Source: Cymbomonas tetramitiformis
Lineage: Eukaryota > Chlorophyta > Pyramimonadophyceae > Pyramimonadales > Pyramimonadaceae
NCBI GenBank assembly: GCA_001247695.2
Contig: LGRX02035171.1
Span: forward strand, 62,001 to 126,000
Reading direction: 5' to 3'
Length of the DNA stretch: 64,000 bases
Both the position numbers and the translations under genes were made by a program. Positions within the stretch are counted from its first letter, which is position 1. Each line of letters starts with the position of its first letter. Of this stretch, positions 1 through 9,267 are shown piece after piece. A model generated the notes under the pieces. The model searched no databases. It was not told the DNA's origin and saw only the letters and a program-made list of their open reading frames with translations.

Positions 1-215
1 TCCACGGTTGTAAAGACTCGGAACGTCTCCGTCAGGAAAAGGAGCGCTGGGGGTTATCGAGGGACCACTGGTCATCGACACAAATGGCGAACCCATCGGC
101 GCGCTTTGCGAAAAGGTGTTCGCAAGGCTTCCACCTACAGGGGGAGCGCCTATGCGCGTATTGGGCATAGGCATCACGCCTGAATACACGGGCTGTCTCG
201 CAACCGGTTGCGCCA
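1..215 (-). CDS. Partial proline/serine-rich protein, N-terminus only
   Basis: An open frame begins with ATG at 215 and runs leftward off the window edge (71 codons visible, no stop). The visible part is rich in Pro, Ser, Gly and Met and looks disordered, for example APPVGGSLANTFSQSAPMGS. I see no domain. A (TA)n box about 85-105 nt upstream (299-320) is a plausible promoter. Codon use (GCG, CGC, ACG) matches the neighbouring genes, which supports real coding. Function unknown; the rest of the gene lies outside the window. Confidence 0.5.
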
Positions 216-298
216 TCTTAATGTTTTCTTTGAAAGATATCAGAGAAGTCACACAAAAGTTGAGAACTGTTTATAAAGCAATACACGCGCACACACAC

Positions 299-320
299 AT
301 ATATATATAGGTATATATAC
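299..320 (-). promoter_or_regulatory. (TA)n box upstream of the partial gene
   Basis: Two short TA runs separated by GG lie about 85-105 nt upstream of the leftward start at 215, next to an ACAC microsatellite. The same kind of TA run precedes many genes of this block. A promoter role is inferred from position only. Confidence 0.35.
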
Positions 321-441
321 AAAGACACACGCAAGGAAGAATAGATCAAACCATTCGAATAATGTGTAAGACACACAAAGATTGTTGAGTGTGTGTATTT
401 TCACTACGCGTTCAATATGCCGTTTAGGCGGATATGTTCAT

Positions 442-1283
442 TCACGAATCGCACAATTCTTGGACTTGATTTAGCTCCTCTTGATTACAATAAAGGAGTC
501 GTTCTATTTGTCGATTCATAGCGGTGTAGTTGTGCGTCAGGTTATCAGACGAGTACACCTTCAGAGAGTTGCTCGAAGTAATTTTCTCGATTTTGACCAA
601 AGAGTTTTCCGCGGTCGAAGCGGTGTCGTGTTTCAAGTACGGCTGGGTTCTATGCTCTACGATGTCCCACAGATTTTCGACCAACGCAAAGTTGTTACAA
701 CCCGTGACAATCGCGTTCCCTTGAAAAAAAATGGATGCTCGAGCATTTTGTTTGTGCAAGCTCATTCTTAGACCTGGGAATAACTCCGGATTGTAAATGG
801 TGTGCAACCCATTCTCTTCAAACATCCGCATCAAATCGACCTTTCCTGTGTTGCATCCGAGCAGTCAATCATCGGTCGCTATCAATAGATGACACCGCAA
901 TGTGTACTGCGCTTACCTTTAAACTTTGTATAAGTCACAATATTTTGAATATTCACGCTCATAATCTTGGTGCGATCGCACAGAGCGCATATGTATGAGT
1001 AACATTGATTTATGGCCATATCCGCTTGCCAAGGTCTTGTACAACCAATAAATACACATTTTCCGCTTTTAAAAACCAAGACGGTACAGTGCGGCCGTTT
1101 TATTCGAAAACGCACAGCCGCAAACTTTTTAGGACAATACGTGCCACCGACTAAGCGCGCAAAAGCGACTAAATCGATGCCATTCGAAAATATCGTGGTG
1201 ACCACAAGATTACATACAAAAATGTTACGTTTGGCGAGCCTTCTGATGCACTCCAGATCAATATACTTGGCGGAGAGCGACAT
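442..1283 (-). CDS. TATA-binding protein (TBP) with one intron
   Basis: TBP binds the TATA box and nucleates transcription pre-initiation complexes in the nucleus. Two minus-strand frames each carry one half of the TBP saddle. The first (1283-917) has CPKKFAAVRFRIKRP and TVLVFKSGKCVFIGC, like the first TBP repeat. The second (845-442) has YNPELFPGLRMSLHKQNARA and IFFQGNAIVTGC, like the second. A 71-nt GT-AG intron (916-846; donor AAAG|GTAAGC, acceptor CACAG|GA, phase 1) joins them exactly in frame, giving a predicted 256 aa with about 70 residues beyond the second repeat. The extension is unrecognised. TBP homologues are known in nimaviruses and some nucleocytoplasmic viruses. This copy is too diverged to be an obvious host gene, and it sits among viral-type genes. 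Family assignment is firm; the intron is a prediction. Confidence 0.88.
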
Positions 1284-1460
1284 TCCGTATCTCCCGGTTT
1301 AAAGTGCTTCTCAAACGACCTCATAAAAAAACATGTTGCGTATCCGATACCAAACGGTGCTGAACACGGAGGGAGCGTGTTCCGACGCAGATTACGACAT
1401 TTTAGAGGTCGCCGCAAAAACACGTGTTACATATTTATTACCATACGTTGCGCATAGATC

Positions 1461-2882
1461 TTACAGCTCTATAAATTCAGATAAGCAACTAGTTTCGCTT
1501 GGGATGATCGTATGTTTCTTTATCAAACGCATATACCGCGGTCTAATCTGTGTTTGCTTGGGACACATTAAAATCTTGAACATCTCCTCATCGTCCACAA
1601 ATCTTGGAATGCTGCTCGCGGTCCTGGAATTGCTTCTTCTATCCATGCAGCTCTGTTCCGTGTACAACAAGGTATGCGACGGAGCGCTCGCCGAGGACGT
1701 ATTGCTCGCCGGCGTCAATTCGCACATAATGATTCCATCGGATATTTTCATATTATACGTATTCTTATAAAAACAGGGATGTTGACTAGTCATCCGGGAC
1801 TCGATGCAGGAACTGAACTCGGTCATTAGTACATTATAAGTGATGTGTTGACCGATCATCGATGCGCACCAGGAGAGCTTGTTGCTTTCCAATTCGCTAT
1901 TATTTTCCACACGTTTCAACAGTTCGCATACGCAGTATTTTAAGACGGCGGATCTTCTGGCAATACTGTAATTCAACGCGTTGGACGTTTCTTTGCTGTG
2001 TGACCATTCGGTCCAATTCTGCCTATCTATATTATCGTACAGCAGATGATAGATTTGATCTTCAAGGTAGTCCGGTAAACGCATATAGATTACTAAAAAC
2101 TGAACTTTGGTGATGTCGTCTTCGTATATTCCGCAATGGTCGTCGTGGTGTAACATTCTGGCGTAACCATTTTCTACTGTAATGTCTTTATACAAGTCCG
2201 ATTCTTCTCCTTTTTGCAAAAATCCGTGATGATTCTTCTCATCGTAAACGTAAGTGGTCAACGCGTTAAGCCTTTTCTCATTTGCGCAAACGCCTCGACG
2301 CTTATGACCGCTCTGATCTCGTAGAATATTGAAAGACTCTTTGTGTATATGATGCGCTTCGATACGATATTCCTTTGGTAGCTTGATTAACGTATATCCA
2401 TCGCAATATCGAGTTCCTATGAACGACGAGTAGGCTGGCCACATGTGATGCGTAAATGTTTCATTCGGTAACACGTACAGCCCACAAAAGTTTTCTTTGT
2501 AATTTCTGGCATGGAAAAAAGTTACGCATAGCAATCCTATCAAATGAGAGACAAGATTTTCTAGATTGAAGTTCTTTGATGTGCTAATAATATTTAAAAT
2601 GGTGTCACCGCAGGGCATGTCTTGATCAAAACATTCCACGACGTATTTCAGCTCGTTGTCGGATACGTTTGGTTGCGATGCAAAAAATCCTCCCAACGTT
2701 CTTCCAAATATGTTTTGTTCATAAAATTCGGTTTGTATATTCTCTTTGTGAGGAACGTTGATCACCACTTTGAAATCTATATCGCGGTGATATTTGTCCA
2801 ACAGTTTGACGACCGTACCCTCCTCATCGCATACAACCATAAAACCTAAATTGTTTATGTCGCGGTCCATATCTGTCGTCAA
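1461..2882 (-). CDS. Unknown 473-aa protein
   Basis: Long ATG-initiated leftward frame of 473 aa, acidic at its N-terminus (starts MTTDMDRDINNLGF). It has no signal peptide and no clear membrane segment. His-rich stretches occur mid-protein (HHIHKESF, HHDDHCGIYEDD), and there is a Ser/Thr/Ala-rich low-complexity stretch around residues 395-425 before a basic, Arg-rich segment. I recognise no family. Coding is supported by length and by codon use like the neighbours. It shares orientation with the TBP gene downstream (177-nt gap). A TA run at 3060-3069 lies 178 nt upstream. Product unknown; probably soluble. Confidence 0.75.
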   Translation of the reverse strand: MTTDMDRDINNLGFMVVCDEEGTVVKLLDKYHRDIDFKVVINVPHKENIQTEFYEQNIFGRTLGGFFASQPNVSDNELKYVVECFDQDMPCGDTILNIISTSKNFNLENLVSHLIGLLCVTFFHARNYKENFCGLYVLPNETFTHHMWPAYSSFIGTRYCDGYTLIKLPKEYRIEAHHIHKESFNILRDQSGHKRRGVCANEKRLNALTTYVYDEKNHHGFLQKGEESDLYKDITVENGYARMLHHDDHCGIYEDDITKVQFLVIYMRLPDYLEDQIYHLLYDNIDRQNWTEWSHSKETSNALNYSIARRSAVLKYCVCELLKRVENNSELESNKLSWCASMIGQHITYNVLMTEFSSCIESRMTSQHPCFYKNTYNMKISDGIIMCELTPASNTSSASAPSHTLLYTEQSCMDRRSNSRTASSIPRFVDDEEMFKILMCPKQTQIRPRYMRLIKKHTIIPSETSCLSEFIEL

Positions 2883-3114
2883 CTCTTAGTATACAAAATT
2901 GTTTTTAATACAAGGTGTGATTTTTTTAATTGGATGTGTTTGAATGGAGCGTATGCATGCAAAAATAATTTCATATTTATATTGCTGAAAATAAGTATTG
3001 TGCGCAAACACGTCTTTGACAATACGCATGCGTGCACATACACACACGCACGCACACACATATATATATGCGTAAATACGTAAAAATGTACAAATAATTG
3101 TAATTGATAAAATC

Positions 3115-4023
3115 TTACAATGTGTTCATATTGTATTCCTGCGCTAAGAGTATATTAGTCTGAGCGCATAAGTGCATACCTAAAGCGTACACCGCATCCT
3201 CCAGAACGCGTATAAGCAGCTCATCTTTATGATTAAGCGAGAACCTGCTGCACGGACTTAGAATTATGGATACGACGATACGAAACGCTTGATAGAGATA
3301 AATACAAAGGAATGTCAGCGTGATACGATTATCGATCCAAATGTCGTACTCTTCTCCACGCACTCGCGATGGATAATCATCAATATCATCCATCTCGTAG
3401 CGGTACGACTCGATGGACCCATCAGAAAATCTGCGGTATCTTGTATTACGCACAAAGATTCCAAAACAGAATGCAACGAGCACCAGCATATAAACCTCCG
3501 AATGTACGCACAATAGAACGTTGTGATGCGTATCATCAGATTGTGGAATTTTGTTGCGTTGGAAATCCATATTCAAGTCCGAATGAGCCCTTTTTGTGGT
3601 TAAGATTATGTCTATCAGTATCTCGAGCGCCACGTTGCTTTTAGATTGACAACGAAAGCTTAGCCAAAAAAACAGTTTTGACAGGCATAAAAAATAGAGA
3701 TAAAAGGATCCCGTTTTTTCAAAGCGGCAGGAGCTTATGAACACTACGCACATATGATAGATGCAAAAACACAAATACGCGCACAGCAAGAAACATGCGC
3801 TGTGCAGCGTTCTGGTGCGCGCCTCATTTTTGAAAATAAACTCTACGAGCGTTTTAAACGCATCCCTATGCGATAAATTAGACGACCACGCAATATACGA
3901 AACACGCGCAGCTTTTAAGTGTGTCACGCATAAAAAATAAAAGAGCAACGCCGTGGACGTTTGATGAAGCGCATCGATATCCTCGGCTTGAAATTTATCT
4001 CGTTCGCAGAGAAACATCCGCAT
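3115..4023 (-). CDS. Multi-pass membrane protein, unknown
   Basis: Leftward frame of 302 aa with about five hydrophobic segments, near residues 25-45, 80-105, 108-125, 175-192 and 230-252. Examples are ACFLLCAYLCFCIYHMCVVF and VYMLVLVAFCFGIFV. Between the last two lies an acidic loop with repeated Tyr and Asp (SYRYEMDDIDDYPSR). The N-terminal third is Cys-rich. I recognise no family. Transport, fusion or envelope roles are all possible. An internal Met (MDFQRNKIP, about residue 151) could start a shorter two-helix form. Confidence 0.6.
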   Translation of the reverse strand: MRMFLCERDKFQAEDIDALHQTSTALLFYFLCVTHLKAARVSYIAWSSNLSHRDAFKTLVEFIFKNEARTRTLHSACFLLCAYLCFCIYHMCVVFISSCRFEKTGSFYLYFLCLSKLFFWLSFRCQSKSNVALEILIDIILTTKRAHSDLNMDFQRNKIPQSDDTHHNVLLCVHSEVYMLVLVAFCFGIFVRNTRYRRFSDGSIESYRYEMDDIDDYPSRVRGEEYDIWIDNRITLTFLCIYLYQAFRIVVSIILSPCSRFSLNHKDELLIRVLEDAVYALGMHLCAQTNILLAQEYNMNTL

Positions 4024-4223
4024 CGCGGCCTTGCGGGTACGTCGATTTGCTATTACCGTACGTTAAGCGCAAGAAACTTCACGATTCTTAAATGTAAGAG
4101 GCGTCCTTTGATGGGCGTAGAGTTTTTGTTGAAGAGGATTTTGCACTGTTTACATCAACCATCATGATACCATTTTAAAATGTTGCGCACCTACAAATTG
4201 CGATCCTTTGCAAAACTCGATTC

Positions 4224-4982
4224 TTAAAACAGGGTTTCAAAATATATATACACCGGTCTGGTCGCTTTGACGTAGGACGCGGTCTTCACATTCGTTTCTT
4301 GTTGCGCGCGTCCCTTACTCGCGTCGCCATCCAGCTGTTGATACGTCAATACGTAGGGCTCCATTAGATGGAAGATGTTCGTTTTTACAAAATAAAAGTC
4401 GGACTCTCTCAAACGGCATATTAAGGCGGCTTCCGCGTACGCGAGTTTGTGCAAGACTTCTGTGTATCTACGCTTGGGACAATCCGTTAGATCTTGCGCG
4501 ATATCCGTGATCTCATCTTGTACACGCTGTAGACACTGCGTAACGAAAGTGGTAATCGAAGAAATTGTGGCATTCTTCTGTTCGTCCGATACCACTTTTG
4601 CGCAGGTAAGATTATCGCATACGCTTTTAATATTTTGCTCGGCCGTATAAATCCGTTTTTGCAGATCCTCGACGGCCATACGTGAGAAGGTGACCGAAAG
4701 ATGCGCGTTGCGGATGATCGGACACGCCGCGCTCTTGTTGAGCAAAATGTGTGCGCACTCGATTACGGCTTGCGCAATGCGCGCATCCAACGCATCTGAA
4801 AAGTTCAAACAGAGGTGATCCGACAACTGTAAAGCAAAGAGATTGTTGGTTTTGTCATGCGTAAATTTTTCGATGACTTTGCACGTTTCTTGCACGTACG
4901 GGCGTAGAAGGGGATCTTTCACCAGATGTAAATTTAGATCAGAAGCCGATGATGGTGCATCGCTGATGATGCACACAGACAT
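4224..4982 (-). CDS. Unknown helical protein, 252 aa
   Basis: Leftward frame of 252 aa starting MSVCIISDAPSSASD. It is predicted mostly helical, with several Cys and an amphipathic middle (residues about 105-180). There is no signal peptide and no membrane helix. It is divergently arranged with the gene starting at 5099, and both share a 116-nt spacer containing a (TA)n box. I find no family match. Confidence 0.65.
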   Translation of the reverse strand: MSVCIISDAPSSASDLNLHLVKDPLLRPYVQETCKVIEKFTHDKTNNLFALQLSDHLCLNFSDALDARIAQAVIECAHILLNKSAACPIIRNAHLSVTFSRMAVEDLQKRIYTAEQNIKSVCDNLTCAKVVSDEQKNATISSITTFVTQCLQRVQDEITDIAQDLTDCPKRRYTEVLHKLAYAEAALICRLRESDFYFVKTNIFHLMEPYVLTYQQLDGDASKGRAQQETNVKTASYVKATRPVYIYFETLF

Positions 4983-5031
4983 AATACGTGCGTAAAGAAA
5001 GGCGTAATACCGGAGTTAAATATGAGAACGC

Positions 5032-5041
5032 ATATATATAT
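5032..5041. promoter_or_regulatory. (TA)n box in a divergent promoter
   Basis: Short TA run followed by CGCGG, about 50 nt upstream of the leftward start at 4982 and 58 nt upstream of the rightward start at 5099. It could serve either gene. Assigned by position and by recurrence of the same motif upstream of other genes in this block. Confidence 0.4.
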
Positions 5042-5098
5042 ACGCGGCGAGCATCTTATATTACAGATTACTGCAACCAAAAAAGTCGTGTAGACAAT

Positions 5099-5860
5099 AT
5101 GTCGTTTGCAAGAACGAAGATGTATCAGCAATATCAGGGACCGGTGATGTCCTCAAAAAGTACAAAATCAATACTTTCGGAATTCGATTTACCAGAGTTT
5201 CAAGAGCACCTGATGGAACTTAATAGCGGTCAGCACGTGATATTAGCTTTCAAATTGGTCGATGACACTGATAAGGAACATATAATTAATCGTATAGCAG
5301 TGTCGCTCACGTGCCCCAGAAATATGCATATTCCAGGAGTTTATCCATCCGGACAAATATGCCATGTTGAAATCATGATTCGTATTACGGATACGGAGTG
5401 GAGAATGTTTTCTATTAACATGATGGAAGGCAGGCGTCAAAGCATGGAGGGTCCGATCACTTACGAGTGGGGTAAAGTTCATGTCCGTTCTTGCTTACCT
5501 TGCAGAATGGAACGTTACACATATATGGCGGTATCGATTATACGCGACAAGCAAAAACTCATGTATGATTTCTTGATATCGCAACTAAACGGCGACTTTA
5601 ATTTTCCAGGGTACGTCTTAAACTACGTAGTGCCCTGCGCGTTCGGACAAAGGTACGGTCACAAATTAAAATCAGGAAAAAAGTATCGATGGATGTGCGC
5701 GGAATTGATTTGGTCCACGCTTCAAGTTGGTAAATTATCGGAAAGCGATAAGCACATAGCGTGTCGAATGTCGCCTAATTCCATCTTCGAATTTTGTAGA
5801 TCTAGCAATTTTTGTTATGGTACCATTAATCCTATGGCGCGAGTTTCGGGCGATATATAA
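5099..5860 (+). CDS. Permuted NlpC/P60 (papain-like) family protein, putative
   Basis: The frame is open from 4988, but the ATG at 5099 (MSFARTKMYQQYQG) is the best start, giving 253 aa. The pattern fits circularly permuted NlpC/P60 proteins such as poxvirus G6-like and YiiX-like proteins. A His lies in a hydrophobic strand (CHVEIMIRIT, about residue 87), and far downstream a Cys begins a helix (YRWMCAELIWSTLQ, about residue 200). These would be the catalytic His and Cys. Family members act as peptidases, amidases or acyltransferases, often on lipids or peptidoglycan-like amides. The substrate here is unknown. The family call is an inference from this arrangement, not a strong motif match. 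Confidence 0.5.
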   Translation: MSFARTKMYQQYQGPVMSSKSTKSILSEFDLPEFQEHLMELNSGQHVILAFKLVDDTDKEHIINRIAVSLTCPRNMHIPGVYPSGQICHVEIMIRITDTEWRMFSINMMEGRRQSMEGPITYEWGKVHVRSCLPCRMERYTYMAVSIIRDKQKLMYDFLISQLNGDFNFPGYVLNYVVPCAFGQRYGHKLKSGKKYRWMCAELIWSTLQVGKLSESDKHIACRMSPNSIFEFCRSSNFCYGTINPMARVSGDI

Positions 5861-5954
5861 AAGACCTTGAAAACGTATTATATAAATAAATAGAACGTAT
5901 TGGAAGATACATCAGATGTAAGAGCCTATACGCTTATGTTGGAACAAACGTTTA

Positions 5955-7109
5955 ATGAGATCGTGGAATATCGCATACGGTTTTTTGTTATTCTGTATAT
6001 GGCTAAGTGTTTTAGCTTGCATGAATTTTATTTCTTCAAGATATGTGAGCCACGAGCACGAGTCAAAGCAATATTTGTTTAGTTCAAAATTTGTACAGAA
6101 TGTAGACAGCGGCAAAAAAGCGGTTGTTTGCGGGTGGCGATGGTCGTACGTACCTTCTACCACGGAAAGGGCGTGGTTCACGGATCTTGATCATATTTTA
6201 TACACCGCTAAAAACACCTCCCAAAAAATATCAAAAGCCTCGAGCATGCTTGGTCGTAAGTTTTTTTTTCCTCGTTTCCTTCCATCAAGCTGGAAACCCT
6301 GCACTTTAATCAACGCGCAGCACAAATTAATAATAGAGTGGCTAACGATGAACACATCAAACATAGCGATCGCAAAAAATAATCGTACCGTTCCTAGAAT
6401 CCTATCGCATCATATAATTGAAAACGTATGTAATCTAAACGAATCGTACGTATTACCAATCGAACCTCTGATCGGCGCTCTTCGACACCCATTCTCTTTT
6501 TGCAAAAGCGACTTTGCGTACGTGCACAACGTCGAGCACATTCTGTCATGGAATACGCGACTTCCAAATCTACGCGTTGTGGATCGCTTCAAACGCGCGG
6601 TACTATTCTATGTAGGCAATCTATCAAAAGGTTATATAAAACTGCAGACACTGATCAATAAGCATAAAAGCATGGGCGTTATTTTTCAGCACATACACGT
6701 AACCGAACAAACCGCTCGTACCTTAAAGAATCTCACTGTCGACCTTTATATAGACACCAGCTGCAGTGTTACCATCTTGAATCTATCCTTTAAAAGCGGG
6801 GATTCTTCTTATCAAGAATTACGGCATGCTATAAAACGCGAGTACAAGAAGAACGATTTCGTGGTTTTATATTTTAACGTGGAAGATAGTAAAGAGCAGT
6901 ACGAATTGATCAACGCTCTTTTCCTAAACGGCACCACTCTTAGACCTGTGCACGACTTGTATTTTAATGATCGAGTTATAGGTACTCCGATCGAGGAAGA
7001 AACGCCGGACGCCGCGCTTCCAACAAACGCAAGAAGAACTCTGGTGGACAGTTATAAGCTTTTTAGATCGCTCAGAGAAAAAGGTATTCGAGCACATGCA
7101 TGGTTGTAA
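5955..7109 (+). CDS. Secreted or type II membrane protein, unknown
   Basis: 384 aa starting MRSWNIAYGFLLFCIWLSVL, so it begins with a hydrophobic signal peptide or signal anchor (residues 5-27). The remainder looks luminal or extracellular, with several N-glycosylation sequons (NTS, NLS, NLT, NGT). The C-terminal half alternates strands and helices, including NDFVVLYFNVED, and could be a Rossmann-like enzyme, but I see no diagnostic motif. It lies 94 nt after the NlpC/P60-like gene, on the same strand. Function unknown. Confidence 0.65.
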   Translation: MRSWNIAYGFLLFCIWLSVLACMNFISSRYVSHEHESKQYLFSSKFVQNVDSGKKAVVCGWRWSYVPSTTERAWFTDLDHILYTAKNTSQKISKASSMLGRKFFFPRFLPSSWKPCTLINAQHKLIIEWLTMNTSNIAIAKNNRTVPRILSHHIIENVCNLNESYVLPIEPLIGALRHPFSFCKSDFAYVHNVEHILSWNTRLPNLRVVDRFKRAVLFYVGNLSKGYIKLQTLINKHKSMGVIFQHIHVTEQTARTLKNLTVDLYIDTSCSVTILNLSFKSGDSSYQELRHAIKREYKKNDFVVLYFNVEDSKEQYELINALFLNGTTLRPVHDLYFNDRVIGTPIEEETPDAALPTNARRTLVDSYKLFRSLREKGIRAHAWL

Positions 7110-7140
7110 AAGAAGCGTGCGTGTTAAATACGCGCGTTTG

Positions 7141-7162
7141 TATATATATATATATATATATA
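7141..7162 (+). promoter_or_regulatory. (TA)11 tract upstream of a small gene
   Basis: Uninterrupted 22-nt TA dinucleotide tract ending 57 nt before the ATG at 7220. Likely TATA-type promoter by analogy with other genes in the block. It may also be a length-variable microsatellite. Confidence 0.4.
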
Positions 7163-7219
7163 CATCTCAGTTCGAGTAATTTCGAATGTAGCTGGATGCT
7201 TATTTGAAATGCCTCTTTG

Positions 7220-7585
7220 ATGAGTATGTTATTGTACCCCGCTGCTGATTTGCTGCGTATCAAAATCGAGTTCAGATTCAGCAATGCTTTTGTTCTTCGA
7301 ATGTCACGACAAGCGCAGGGTATCTCCCATAATAATCCATACACTCGTTCGTTTTATGACTCTCCCATGAATATACTATCAGAGCACGATCCGCGTAGAA
7401 GGTTGCCGTCACTGCGTTTTTACACACCACGAAACGCTATCACCAAATTGGACGTGGGTATACAGGAAGCTGTGGCGTACAAAACCGTTTGTAAAGAATA
7501 TAATGAGAATAAGCAGCAACCGAGTCGGGACCAATGTCACTCCGAATGGGCGCCACTGTTTTTACGACTTATCTTAGCATCGTAA
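7220..7585 (+). CDS. Small unknown protein, 121 aa
   Basis: Rightward frame with ATG at 7220, starting MSMLLYPAADLLRIKIEF, 121 aa. The N-terminus is hydrophobic; the middle is basic with Arg and Pro (EHDPRRRLPSLRFYTPR). No family recognised. It lies convergently, 75 nt from the 3' end of the kinase-like gene. Confidence is moderate because the frame is short, but it fills an otherwise empty interval and has a (TA)n tract upstream. Confidence 0.45.
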   Translation: MSMLLYPAADLLRIKIEFRFSNAFVLRMSRQAQGISHNNPYTRSFYDSPMNILSEHDPRRRLPSLRFYTPRNAITKLDVGIQEAVAYKTVCKEYNENKQQPSRDQCHSEWAPLFLRLILAS

Positions 7586-7660
7586 AATCCATTGTACAGC
7601 TTGCGCGTGAACTTTACATTTTATTAATATACATGTAAATTCCTAATTTTAAAAACACTT

Positions 7661-8872
7661 TTACATTTTGTTGATGAAATATAACAATTGATCTTGTATG
7701 TACAAGTCTGTCAAACTCAATTTTTTGGTGCAGGCATTCAGCTGTCTTTCCAACGCAACAACGCTCTTGATAGCGCCACGCTTAGTGATACGCATACATC
7801 TCATGGCCAAGTTAAAAAATAAGTTGTCGTGGATCATCGAGTCTATCGGATTAACCAACTTGCGTATCAATTCTTCGTTCAAATTGATGTTTCCGTACAC
7901 CTTATGCTGTTTGCAAAACGCGATGGCGATCGATTCATATTTGGAAGGATTGCTCAACTGTAAGAGCGACACTCCGACGCACCATAACATACGATCCTCG
8001 TCGCTGAGCTCATTTGCACCATTCTTAAAGCGATCTCCGCTTTTGAAAGCAGCAGGAAACGTAGTGTATCGAATACCCGGTGTACGTCGATGAACGATGC
8101 CCGCGGTATCCAAAAGTTTCATGTCCAAACCTTTATCGGATTTAAATATTCCACAATTTTCCCATTTGAAATCTATATGAAACATCTTGGTGTGTCTTTT
8201 CAATGCGCTCAGTTTATGTATCACCAATTTTGCGATGTATAGATATAACACGTCCGCGGACTTATGATGAGAGTGAAGCGCTTTTACAAGTGAGCTCAAC
8301 GAGCAGATGGCCTCTTGCATGATTTGAGCTCCCCAAATCAGGCAGTGTTTATTTTGCGTAATCACGTTTAAGCCGCTTATTTCGTAGAACGTTGATCTGC
8401 TTCGATTCAGAAGTGCCGCGTCGTTGCTCTCGCTTTGGAGAAGACCGGTATGTGGAACGATGATATTCTCCGCTTCCAAATTTTGTATTAAGCGCACTTC
8501 TCTGGAAACACGACGTAACAGCTTGTCGCGATGAGAATTGCGCTCGTCCGAAGTGGCAGCGTTAAGATGAAAATCGTGTTGCATAATTATTTTCATCACC
8601 AATGTTTGGCATGTGGTTTTGCTACGATATCTCCATATGCTAGTTGATTTTGCTGCGTATATTGGCTCGTTCACGCGTATGAGCACATCATTGTCGCTCG
8701 CACTTCTTATTTTGTAAGGTGCAATGAGATGCAACGTGTTGTCATGCTTTGAAGACAGATGTACTTTGATATCGTTAAACAAGGTGTCGAACTCCTCTTT
8801 ACGTATATACACTGCGTTCAGCAATGAGTATGTTGAATCAGAAATGGTTTGACTCTGGTTTGACGTCGACAT
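7661..8872 (-). CDS. Protein kinase-like protein
   Basis: 403 aa. The visible kinase signature runs in order. A VAIK-like lysine lies in LVMKIIMQH (about residue 93). A glutamate in VSREVRLIQ sits where the alpha-C glutamate should be. The catalytic loop is FHIDFKWENCGIF, matching HxDxKxxN. It is followed by MKLLDTAGIV in place of DFG. HRD appears as HID and DFG as DTA, but the catalytic Asp, Lys, Asn and metal-binding Asp are all kept, so it may be active. The glycine-rich loop is not obvious. Viral Ser/Thr kinases commonly phosphorylate virion or host nuclear proteins. It is transcribed divergently from the D5-like ATPase gene across a 395-nt promoter region. Confidence 0.75.
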   Translation of the reverse strand: MSTSNQSQTISDSTYSLLNAVYIRKEEFDTLFNDIKVHLSSKHDNTLHLIAPYKIRSASDNDVLIRVNEPIYAAKSTSIWRYRSKTTCQTLVMKIIMQHDFHLNAATSDERNSHRDKLLRRVSREVRLIQNLEAENIIVPHTGLLQSESNDAALLNRSRSTFYEISGLNVITQNKHCLIWGAQIMQEAICSLSSLVKALHSHHKSADVLYLYIAKLVIHKLSALKRHTKMFHIDFKWENCGIFKSDKGLDMKLLDTAGIVHRRTPGIRYTTFPAAFKSGDRFKNGANELSDEDRMLWCVGVSLLQLSNPSKYESIAIAFCKQHKVYGNINLNEELIRKLVNPIDSMIHDNLFFNLAMRCMRITKRGAIKSVVALERQLNACTKKLSLTDLYIQDQLLYFINKM

Positions 8873-9267
8873 GCTGTTTTATGAAATCTGTTGCGAGAAT
8901 CTCTGAATATAAAAGCGTACTGCTTTTATTTGTAACAGATAGAGATTACGGTCTTTTAATTTGCTACGGTCCGTGTATACAATATATATATTACACGTGT
9001 GGTCATACAATAATGACACGTGTAATGTGTATAAGGTTATGCACCGTTAAGACACTCGAATAACATATAAACATATAAGTAGTCTGTTCGATCGACGAAT
9101 CATATCTTGAAGTGGACAATCGTCGATCGAACGAGGTGTACACCCAAGACGCCCGCTTGAAAACATTCATCGATTATAAATAAAATATTCGTGAAACGGA
9201 CCGTTGCTAAACGGATGACATACCGCAAATAAGAAGATATAACAGAAGAGATACTTATTGGGACGCA
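8873..9267. promoter_or_regulatory. Divergent promoter region with two inverted repeats
   Basis: 395 nt without a convincing gene, between the kinase-like gene (leftward) and the D5-like ATPase gene (rightward). It holds a TA run (8982-8991) and a 10-bp inverted repeat with CACGTG cores (8991-9000 and 9016-9025, 15-nt loop). A 13-bp perfect inverted repeat follows, with arms GTTCGATCGACGA and TCGTCGATCGAAC (9086-9098 and 9120-9132, 21-nt spacer). These could be binding sites for dimeric regulators or cruciform-forming replication signals. Confidence 0.5.

Noticed and set aside
1169..1423. Leftward ORF overlapping the TBP start
   Set aside because: Overlaps the start of the well-supported TBP exon in another frame and has no domain.
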